This document shows, piece by piece, positions 57,909 through 64,000 of a DNA stretch of 64,000 nt. Position 1 is the stretch's first letter. Every line of letters begins with the position of its first letter. The notes beneath the pieces are model-generated. The model saw only the letters and a list, made by a program, of their open reading frames with translations, made no database searches and was not told the DNA's origin. Origin of the DNA: Advenella sp. S44. Its GTDB lineage: Bacteria > Pseudomonadota > Gammaproteobacteria > Burkholderiales > Burkholderiaceae_B. The stretch is taken from assembly GCF_002810445.1 (NCBI RefSeq), contig NZ_NEXS01000009.1:372001-436000 (forward strand), given 5' to 3'. The translations under genes were made by a program, and so were the position numbers.

Positions 57909-59264
57909 TCACCCCGCCAGTCTGTCAGCCGAAGCCTGTAGGCCCCGTAAAATACTGTCGGCTACCCGCTCAGGAAATGAGTTGCTCAGCCTGGCCCGTA
58001 CATCACGTACCACCGCGGGTGTTCGGGCCACAAGGTCATCCACAACCGCTTGCGCCCCGCGCCCGTCTGGCGCTACCACACCATATCGCTCGCCCACAGT
58101 CAGCCAATGCCGTCGCTCGATTCTTCGCATCAGGTAATGTGTGTTTTTGGAGCGCACGGCCATCGCCATTTTCACCCGGAAAGGCGAAAGCTTCCCCTTC
58201 CCTTCTCCCAGAAAAGGCAGAACGGAAAGAATGTCATACAACGGCGTGAGCTCATATCCGCCGCCAGGTCTGAGGAAAACGCTGAAATTTTTCGCATGAC
58301 CATCGGGCGCCCACAGCATCCAGAACAGGATTTGCGATTGGAAAAAAATGCGTTTATCACGTTCGGGATAAATAGAGGTGTCAAGCAACCTCATGATGCG
58401 ATCTACGCCGGGCCCGCCATCGGCCTCATATTTCAAATGGGGTGGCGTTGCCGTGACCTGGCAAAAATCTTCCTGTGGCAACCGGACCAGCCACGGCTTG
58501 TGCTCATCATGGTCAATCCAGGCCCGATCAAATCGCGTCACGGATAACACCTTCATGTCTTCGAACTGCAGCGGCTCGCATTCAGCCACCGGCAGCCCGT
58601 AGGCGCGCAGGATCTCCGCACAAAGCCATTCGTTTTCGACGGACTCGCCCAGATCCAGTTTCATATTCCCAACCAGACCCATGGGCAGTTTGAAGATATG
58701 GCTCGTGGGTGTCGCGCCTTGTGGCCGGCACCATTGGCCCTGGAAGTGCAACAGGGCCGTTTTTTCCTGCGCGCCAGCGATAGAAATGCGCAAGTCTTCA
58801 ATGTCGGATCCAGTTGCGCCGGACAAGGGGCCAGGATTGAGCGTATCGCGCAACAAGCGGGCGATCTCGGCTTCGCTCAAGGGTGTGGCCTGGACAGCGT
58901 TTATTGCCTCTGGCTGCATGCCGTCGGGCAGCAGTTGCAGGGCACCCACGCAATCGCGACCTACCTGCATCAATAAATCGAACGCATCGGTGGATCCAGT
59001 CTGGTATTGACGCGCCACCCGTTGGCGAATGTCTTTGCTGTCAGGTAGCAGATTTTCGAAGTAAGTCCGCACGGACTCCCCGCGATGCGGCGGATTGCCA
59101 GGTGCAAACGGAAGAGACAGCGAAAGCGCCCGACCGCGTGCCGAGGCGACCCAGCTGTCGGCATATTGCAGGATCTCGCCTTCACCTGGTCGAATATGCC
59201 ACGTCCCGACATAATCTGCATTCATCCACAGCCCGAGTGTGCGGGCATGAGAGCGTCTTCCCAT
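57909..59264 (-). CDS. hipA: type II toxin HipA (serine/threonine kinase)
   Basis: A 451-residue HipA kinase, whose E. coli homologue phosphorylates glutamyl-tRNA synthetase and induces persistence. An N-terminal subdomain 1 (RGRALSLSLPF to YFENLLPDS) is followed by the activation/P-loop motif ISIAGAQEKTALL. Ser161 corresponds to the autophosphorylated Ser150 of E. coli. The catalytic motif is APDGHAKNFSVF (Asp321, Asn326) and the magnesium motif is LTPLYDILS (Asp344). All key residues are present, so it is predicted active. Its gene follows hipB by 5 bases. It resembles the long E. coli type, not the split HipS/HipT form. Confidence 0.94.
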   Translation of the reverse strand: MGRRSHARTLGLWMNADYVGTWHIRPGEGEILQYADSWVASARGRALSLSLPFAPGNPPHRGESVRTYFENLLPDSKDIRQRVARQYQTGSTDAFDLLMQVGRDCVGALQLLPDGMQPEAINAVQATPLSEAEIARLLRDTLNPGPLSGATGSDIEDLRISIAGAQEKTALLHFQGQWCRPQGATPTSHIFKLPMGLVGNMKLDLGESVENEWLCAEILRAYGLPVAECEPLQFEDMKVLSVTRFDRAWIDHDEHKPWLVRLPQEDFCQVTATPPHLKYEADGGPGVDRIMRLLDTSIYPERDKRIFFQSQILFWMLWAPDGHAKNFSVFLRPGGGYELTPLYDILSVLPFLGEGKGKLSPFRVKMAMAVRSKNTHYLMRRIERRHWLTVGERYGVVAPDGRGAQAVVDDLVARTPAVVRDVRARLSNSFPERVADSILRGLQASADRLAG

Positions 59265-59269
59265 AGCGT

Positions 59270-59530
59270 TTACCAGGCAGAGGGGGCGATGCCGCCCGTA
59301 GCGTCAGACTCACCGCTTTTGCGTAGCACAAGGTCCACGCCCAGAATTCTGAGCAATCGCAACAATCGATCTGCACTCACCGTGTCGGCGTGGCGTTCCA
59401 GTGCAGACAAGGTCTGCTGCGTCACGCCCAGCCGAAGGGCGGCTTCGCGTTGCGTGAGCCCGGCCTCCTTACGAAACGCCTGCAGCAGCATGGGCAGCTG
59501 GGCCGATGTATGAACAGTATAGTCACGCAT
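59270..59530 (-). CDS. hipB: antitoxin HipB (Xre-type repressor)
   Basis: An 86-residue helix-turn-helix protein. The Xre/HTH_3 domain is LLQAFRKEAGLTQREAALRLGVTQQTLSALERHADTVSADRLLRLLRILGVDLVLR (about residues 15-70), followed by a short tail ending PSAW. HipB neutralises HipA and represses hipBA. The ending Ser-Ala-Trp recalls the Lon-sensitive C-terminus of E. coli HipB, which ends in tryptophan. Four regularly spaced operator-like repeats lie directly upstream. Confidence 0.93.
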   Translation of the reverse strand: MRDYTVHTSAQLPMLLQAFRKEAGLTQREAALRLGVTQQTLSALERHADTVSADRLLRLLRILGVDLVLRKSGESDATGGIAPSAW

Positions 59531-59549
59531 GCTTACCTCTCGATATTTT

Positions 59550-59648
59550 ACAAACCATAAGCTGTAAAAATGAAATACAGTATTTAAATTGTATTTCTAG
59601 TATACATACTATATGTTGTATTTTCAATATACAAATTATTGGCTGTAT
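59550..59648. promoter_or_regulatory. four phased operators of hipBA (TACA-N10-TGTA, 27-bp period)
   Basis: Inverted pairs TACA-N10-TGTA occur at 59550-59567, 59577-59594, 59604-59621 and 59631-59648. Each is 18 bp long and each begins exactly 27 bp after the previous one. The first lies 20 bases before the hipB ATG. The inner sequences differ, so this is not a simple tandem duplication. E. coli hipBA also has four HipB operators, but with a different motif (TATCC-N8-GGATA). The most likely ligand is HipB or HipAB (inference). Confidence 0.8.
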
Positions 59649-60015
59649 TACACGCATTTAAACGACGCATACCTTCGTGTTGTTACTGCACACTCGCCTT
59701 TCGGCTATTCCCGAGATACACTTTTCGCTTACCACCACAGATATGCTCCCTGCTCCCGTCCACAGCTACGTCTTCTTGCTTGTTGCGTCTTGCTTAATCA
59801 TCGGCATGCCTTGTGCTGCACAACAGGAATAATGCCAAACGGCGGGTGCTGACGCCAGACACGCCAGCCAGACTTTGTGCTTGCGTATAATACGATGTCT
59901 ATTCATAGCGACATCGTGTCGGCACCAGCTGATCATGATGATTGAAATCGGTCTGGTTTGATATAGGCCGGTGCCGCATCCGTGAATCCACAATAACTTC
60001 AACAGGAATTTCCCC
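59649..60015. other. intergenic stretch between hipBA operators and the phosphoesterase
   Basis: About 370 bases with no convincing gene. A short plus-strand open frame (59613-59852) starts inside the operator array and has no recognisable features. The phosphoesterase promoter should lie near 59900-60000. Confidence 0.4.
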
Positions 60016-61143
60016 GTGCTCCATATCATTATGGCGGTCATTGGTCTATACGTCAGCGCGCGCGGCATCTGGCCGCTTTCGCTGAACCTGACTACCAAAA
60101 TCGGGTTGACCCTTGCCGTCCTTTGCATCGCCGAACATCACCTGATCACTCGAACCTGGTTTGGCTCCATGGCCTCGCCGGAAATTCCTGGTGCGGTATT
60201 GATGCTGCTGGGGTGGCTTTTCTGCACCCTGCTTTTACTGGGTTTTTTCATTCTCGTAAAAGACTTGCTGGGGATCGTGACCTATCCCTTATCAGCCGAA
60301 ACAGGTCGTGTGCTGCTGGCCTCGCCGCGGCTGCTTTTTGCTATTACTATTATCACACTTGTGATAGCCGCTATCGGCGTCTGGAATGCAGTGAAGGTCC
60401 CAAAAGTAAAAAAGATTGAGATTGCATTGCCGGGGCTGCCAGCAGCCTTTGATGGCTTTCAAATTGTGCAATTGACCGATTTGCATGCCAGCCGCCTGCT
60501 GCAGCAGCCATGGATGGCGGCTGTGGTGGATCGTGCCAATGCGCTCAACCCTGATCTGACAGTGATCACCGGTGACATGGTCGACGGCACGCCGCAGGCA
60601 AGAGCCGCCGATGTCAAACCCCTGCAATCGCTGACCGCCAAATACGGTGTACTGGCCATACCAGGAAATCATGAATACTATTCCGGATATCAAAGCTGGC
60701 TATCGGCATTCAACGACCTCGACCTACAAATGCTCACTAACCAGCACGTTACCATCACCCACGAAAACCAGCAGATCGTGGTGGCCGGCATTACCGATCA
60801 CGCGGCGGCTCGCTTCGGCCTTCCCGACCCGGATATCGCTGCCGCCCTGGAGGGCGCGCCAACAGACCAAACCGTTATCCTGCTGGCCCACCGCCCGGTG
60901 GGGGCGTCTGTCCATGCAAAGGCAGGCGTTTCGCTGCAACTGTCGGGGCACACGCACGGCGGTCAGATTTTAGGCGCGCACGTACTTACCAAAATGGCCA
61001 ATGAGGGTTTCGTCAACGGCATATACGATGTTGATACCATGAAAATGTACGTCAGCATGGGAACAGGTTTGTGGAACGGGTTTCCCGTCCGGTTGGGACG
61101 CCCATCCGAGATTACACAGATCGTGCTTCGAACCAAAAGTTAA
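60016..61143 (+). CDS. membrane-anchored metallophosphoesterase (YaeI-like)
   Basis: A 375-residue protein with four or five N-terminal membrane helices (residues 1-130). A calcineurin-like phosphoesterase domain follows. Its metal motifs are QLTDLHASRL (D-x-H), VITGDMVDG (GDxxD), AIPGNHEYY (GNHE), LLAHRP and LSGHTHGGQI (GHTH). Related E. coli YaeI removes the pyrophosphate of UDP-2,3-diacylglucosamine-like lipids, but the substrate here is unknown. I chose the GTG at 60016 because AGGAA lies 8-10 bases upstream; an ATG at 60031 is the alternative. Confidence 0.9.
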   Translation: MLHIIMAVIGLYVSARGIWPLSLNLTTKIGLTLAVLCIAEHHLITRTWFGSMASPEIPGAVLMLLGWLFCTLLLLGFFILVKDLLGIVTYPLSAETGRVLLASPRLLFAITIITLVIAAIGVWNAVKVPKVKKIEIALPGLPAAFDGFQIVQLTDLHASRLLQQPWMAAVVDRANALNPDLTVITGDMVDGTPQARAADVKPLQSLTAKYGVLAIPGNHEYYSGYQSWLSAFNDLDLQMLTNQHVTITHENQQIVVAGITDHAAARFGLPDPDIAAALEGAPTDQTVILLAHRPVGASVHAKAGVSLQLSGHTHGGQILGAHVLTKMANEGFVNGIYDVDTMKMYVSMGTGLWNGFPVRLGRPSEITQIVLRTKS

Positions 61144-61447
61144 ACAACACCGGGTTCGAATCATTCATCGGCTGGCCTGGCACATGCAATACATGCCTGG
61201 CCAGACCGACCACCCCCGGGATACAAGACAGGCTTACGCCTTCAGAAACAAATTCCATCAGCACCCGGATGAAGGTATTGACCAATTTTCTCAATACTCT
61301 GCCGGGCCTCCCGGCGTTAACAACATCTGCCTGTCTTCCGCAATCACCTTTCTTGACAGTCACAGAATTCAACTGCACGCTCTCAAAGGCTGTTCCAGAC
61401 CTGACACAGTTCATGGCTTTGTTCATAGCCACGCGATAAATTACAGA

Positions 61448-61463
61448 AATCACTTTTGTGATT
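61448..61463. promoter_or_regulatory. palindrome upstream of the permease promoter
   Basis: AATCAC-TTTT-GTGATT is a perfect inverted repeat about 20 bases before the candidate -35 box, a position fitting an activator or repressor site. No regulator can be assigned. Confidence 0.4.
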
Positions 61464-61483
61464 GCACAAAAAATTACACCGCC

Positions 61484-61512
61484 TTGTCATTATTTTTATG
61501 TTAAAGTAAATT
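61484..61512 (+). promoter_or_regulatory. candidate sigma-70 promoter of the APC permease gene
   Basis: TTGTCA and TAAATT are exactly 17 bases apart in an AT-rich stretch. The implied leader is about 250 bases. Confidence 0.45.
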
Positions 61513-61772
61513 TCAGCTACTTGTAAGATTTTATATTCTGCTTACGCCAAGTCCTCCCGGCAGATTGATCACCGCCGGTGAGAGAATATTAAGCGCTGCC
61601 CTGCGGGGCATAATGCACCAGCCGCGCCAACCATACCCATTCTGCCCACATCCATTGACGGGACAGTATGCAGCACCCTTAGCAGCACCTTGATCTCCAG
61701 ACGTCACAGCGCATGTGCGCCCAGCATTCATCTTTGTTTGACATTGGTTTTGTTTAACAGCAAGGGATTCAG

Positions 61773-63146
61773 ATGACTGATCAGAGCCAGAACCAGGCCA
61801 GACCACAACCCCAGCTCTCGGTTTTTGACGCTGTCACTATTGTTGTCGGGCTGGTCGTCGGTATCGGCATCTTCCGGACCCCCTCAATTGTTGCGGCCAA
61901 TGTTGCCTACGAATGGCTGTTTATCCTGGTCTGGATTGTCGGCGGGCTTGTCACACTCGTGGGAGCACTGTGCTACGCCGAACTGTCTGCGGCTCATCCT
62001 CATGCCGGTGGTGAATACCATTTCCTGTCGCGCGCCTATGGTCGCTCCGTTGCCATGATGTTCGGCTGGGCGCGCTGCACTGTCATTCAGACTGGCGCTA
62101 TCGCGACGGTTGCTTTCATGCTTGGCGACTACTTGGCGCAAATCGTTCCTCTGGGGCCGTACGGCCCGTCCCTCTATGCGGCCATATCGGTTATTGTTCT
62201 GACCGGCGTCAATTTCATTGGCACCACCGAAGGCAAGAACCTGCAGATCGTCGTCACCTTCATCGAAATTGCAGCAGTCGCCGCTATCATTCTGTTTGGT
62301 CTTCTGGGCTCGGGTCAGGCGCCGGCCGCAACGCAAAGCGCCGCCCCGGAAACCGCCGCACTTGGCATGGCCATGATATTCGTGCTGCTCACCTATGGTG
62401 GCTGGAACGAAGCGGCCTATTTGACCGGCGAACTCAAGGATGCGCCACGCAACATTGCCAAAGTACTGACATTGGGCACCCTGATCCTGGTAACGCTTTA
62501 TGTACTGACCAATCTCGCGTTGCTCTCGATTCTGGGCCTGGAGGGGCTGCGGGCATCCAATGCTGTTGCCGCAGATATGATGCACGTGGTTGCTGGAGAA
62601 CCCGGCAGGCTCACAGTGACTCTGGCCATTATCGTTGCAGCGATCTCTACCCTGAACGCAACCATTTTTACGGGCGCCCGGGTTTTTTATGTCATGGCCC
62701 GCGACATGACCATACTCAGATGGGTTGCGATCTGGGACAGCCGCGGCAAAACGCCGGCCAACGGCCAGCTTCTGCAAGGTACCATTGCCCTGGCGCTCAT
62801 AGCCATGGGAGCCATCACCCGTGATGGCTTCAAAGCCATGGTGGACTATACGGCACCCGTTTTCTGGGCCTTCATGCTGCTGGTCGGGCTCTCGCTGTTC
62901 GTGCTTCGCTGGCGCCATCCTGAACGCGTCTTGCCCTACAAAGTCCCCTTTTATCCCATCACTCCCATTCTGTTTTGCCTGAGCTGCCTGTACATGTTCT
63001 ACGCCAGCGTCGTTTACACAGGCGTGGCTGCGCTAATTGGGCTGGCCGTACTTGCCGCGGGCGCACCCATTCTTCTGTTCCGGATCAGGGACGATGAGGA
63101 ACCGGACAACCCGCATTCACAAACTGAAATCACCGCTTTGAAGTAA
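61773..63146 (+). CDS. APC-superfamily amino-acid permease
   Basis: A 457-residue permease with about 12 membrane helices. The first helix carries the substrate-binding glycine motif VVGLVVGIGIFRTPSIVAANV (about residues 29-49), and AELSAAHPHAGGEYHFLSRAYG is the next conserved block. WNEAAYLTGELKDAPRNIAK around residue 212 is typical of the LAT/YjeH-like branch of amino-acid transporters. The substrate is unknown. It is followed 22 bases later by an exported methyltransferase gene, probably in the same transcript. Confidence 0.92.
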   Translation: MTDQSQNQARPQPQLSVFDAVTIVVGLVVGIGIFRTPSIVAANVAYEWLFILVWIVGGLVTLVGALCYAELSAAHPHAGGEYHFLSRAYGRSVAMMFGWARCTVIQTGAIATVAFMLGDYLAQIVPLGPYGPSLYAAISVIVLTGVNFIGTTEGKNLQIVVTFIEIAAVAAIILFGLLGSGQAPAATQSAAPETAALGMAMIFVLLTYGGWNEAAYLTGELKDAPRNIAKVLTLGTLILVTLYVLTNLALLSILGLEGLRASNAVAADMMHVVAGEPGRLTVTLAIIVAAISTLNATIFTGARVFYVMARDMTILRWVAIWDSRGKTPANGQLLQGTIALALIAMGAITRDGFKAMVDYTAPVFWAFMLLVGLSLFVLRWRHPERVLPYKVPFYPITPILFCLSCLYMFYASVVYTGVAALIGLAVLAAGAPILLFRIRDDEEPDNPHSQTEITALK

Positions 63147-63168
63147 TCACATAAACAGGAGAGAATCG

Positions 63169-64000
63169 ATGCCTATGCCTGCCAAACCCCTGGTCGCCGC
63201 GATACTGTTCACCATGATTGTGAGCTCCCCTCTTGCGGCACAAACCGCCACCCCGGCATCAGAGAACGACGCAGCCGCCGAACAATACACGCCATCTGTC
63301 GGACAGCAGGGCAAGGACGTCGTATGGGTGCCTACCTCACAGGCACTGGTTGACCGCATGCTGGAGATGGCCCAGTTAACCGCAAATGACCGACTGGTTG
63401 ATCTGGGTTCGGGCGATGGCAGACTGGTCATTACCGCTGCCAAGCACGGCGCAATCTCGCGAGGCATTGAATTCGACCCGGACCTGGTCGCCATGTCAAA
63501 ACGAGCCGCACAAGCCGAAGGTGTGACCGAGCGTGCAACATTCGAACAGGCCGATATCTTCGAATCGGATTTTTCAGATGCCTCTGTGGTTACGCTTTTC
63601 CTATTGCCCAGCCTGAATCTGCGCTTGCGTCCGACCCTGCTGGATATGAAGCCCGGCACGCGGGTGGTTTCCAATTCATTTGCAATGGAGGCATGGGAGC
63701 CCGACGAATCAGTAGAAGTGAAAGAGGATTGCACCAATTACTGCCATGCCTATAAATGGATCGTTCCGGCCAAGGTTGCCGGCACCTGGAAAATAGGCGA
63801 GCGTGAACTTCAGTTGGAACAGAGATTCCAGGTGCTGGACGGAACGCTGAGCGACGGCGCCAATCAACGGCGGATCAGCAATGCACGCCTGAACGGAGCG
63901 AACATTACCTTTTCAGTCGACGGCCAGACATACTCGGGCAAAGTGGATAATAAACAAATGCGCGGGACGATAGACGGAAAAACTGACTGGACAGCGCGAC
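63169..64000 (+). CDS. exported class I SAM-dependent methyltransferase-like protein (cut by window end)
   Basis: The frame is open from ATG 63169 to the window edge (277 codons seen). A signal peptide (residues 1-24, ending SSPLAAQ) is followed by a class I methyltransferase domain. Motif I is RLVDLGSGDGRLVITAAKHG (about residues 75-94), then FDPDL with the acidic residue of motif II and FEQADIFESD. After about residue 190 a different beta-rich region begins (AGTWKIGERELQLEQRFQVLDG). ACAGGAGAG precedes the ATG. A methyltransferase fold outside the cytoplasm is odd because SAM is not known to be available there. Confidence 0.85.
   Translation, partial: MPMPAKPLVAAILFTMIVSSPLAAQTATPASENDAAAEQYTPSVGQQGKDVVWVPTSQALVDRMLEMAQLTANDRLVDLGSGDGRLVITAAKHGAISRGIEFDPDLVAMSKRAAQAEGVTERATFEQADIFESDFSDASVVTLFLLPSLNLRLRPTLLDMKPGTRVVSNSFAMEAWEPDESVEVKEDCTNYCHAYKWIVPAKVAGTWKIGERELQLEQRFQVLDGTLSDGANQRRISNARLNGANITFSVDGQTYSGKVDNKQMRGTIDGKTDWTAR

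Larger units (their letters stand above)
61144..61772. other. 629-base region upstream of the APC permease
   Basis: No gene is supported; open frames on both strands (for example minus 61112-61453) do not resemble known proteins. Visible elements are an imperfect hairpin at about 61172-61205 (CTGGCC/GGCCAG), a palindrome at 61448-61463 and a likely promoter at 61484-61512. From that promoter the permease leader would be about 250 bases long. Confidence 0.45.

Noticed and set aside
59613-59852. Plus-strand open frame of 79 codons starting in the hip operator array
   Set aside because: Composition is unlike a protein, and its start lies within operators of the opposite strand.
61884-62918. Minus-strand open frame of 344 codons inside the APC permease
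   Set aside because: Antisense shadow of a clear 12-helix permease.

Overview
The window is ordinary chromosomal DNA of a betaproteobacterium, most probably a member of the Alcaligenaceae (Burkholderiales) close to Advenella or Bordetella. This is an inference. It rests on two orphan Bug/TctC-type periplasmic binding proteins, the ftsK-lolA-rarA-serS order facing trxB, the hrcA-hemH-grpE-dnaK-dnaJ block facing nadK-recN-fur-bamE-dapB, a tcuAB pair, and protein sequences typical of that group. I see no plasmid, prophage or CRISPR features.

Layout. 1-7.1 kb holds a nitroreductase, two Bug proteins, a tandem glycine riboswitch driving a DadA-like FAD amine dehydrogenase (with a LysR fragment spliced on behind it), an aminotransferase and an amino-acid ABC binding protein. 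7.3-10.7 kb is ilvB-ilvH-ilvC on the minus strand behind a structured leader. It may read on through two intercistronic hairpins into the binding protein and aminotransferase. 11-15.6 kb holds a FUSC-type efflux membrane protein, an MFS transporter and yaaA. 15.7-24.3 kb holds serS, rarA, lolA and ftsK on minus, and trxB plus an Smr protein on plus. 24.3-29.1 kb holds a possible small RNA, trhO, and tcuAB with a divergent GntR regulator. 29.4-34.8 kb holds icd, a DUF1841 protein, two monohaem cytochromes c, and a MoxR-VWA pair.

34.9-38.1 kb is modABC-modE with a perfect ModE operator. 38.1-46.5 kb is a minus-strand stress block: a two-domain methylglyoxal-synthase-like protein, dnaJ, dnaK, grpE (two heat-shock sigma-32 type promoters), a MOSC protein, hemH and hrcA. 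46.7-53.0 kb holds nadK, recN, fur, bamE, dapB and murB. A tRNA-Gly(GCC) at 53.3 kb is followed by about 0.9 kb of wreckage (ISL3-type transposase tail and a frameshifted RES-domain toxin). Then come an accessory set (alpha/beta hydrolase, carboxymuconolactone-decarboxylase-like protein, aldo/keto reductase, divergent LysR) and a hipBA toxin-antitoxin pair. The window ends with a metallophosphoesterase, an APC permease and a secreted SAM-methyltransferase cut by the window edge.

The most unusual signals are non-coding. Four TACA-N10-TGTA operators sit at an exact 27-bp period upstream of hipBA. The tandem glycine riboswitch precedes an amine dehydrogenase rather than a glycine cleavage gene. 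The ilv leader is structured. A hairpin between trxB-smr and trhO has an anti-Shine-Dalgarno loop. Start codons were moved inward from the longest open frame wherever a ribosome binding site, signal peptide or family alignment favoured it. All functional names come from motif recognition by eye; no database search was run.
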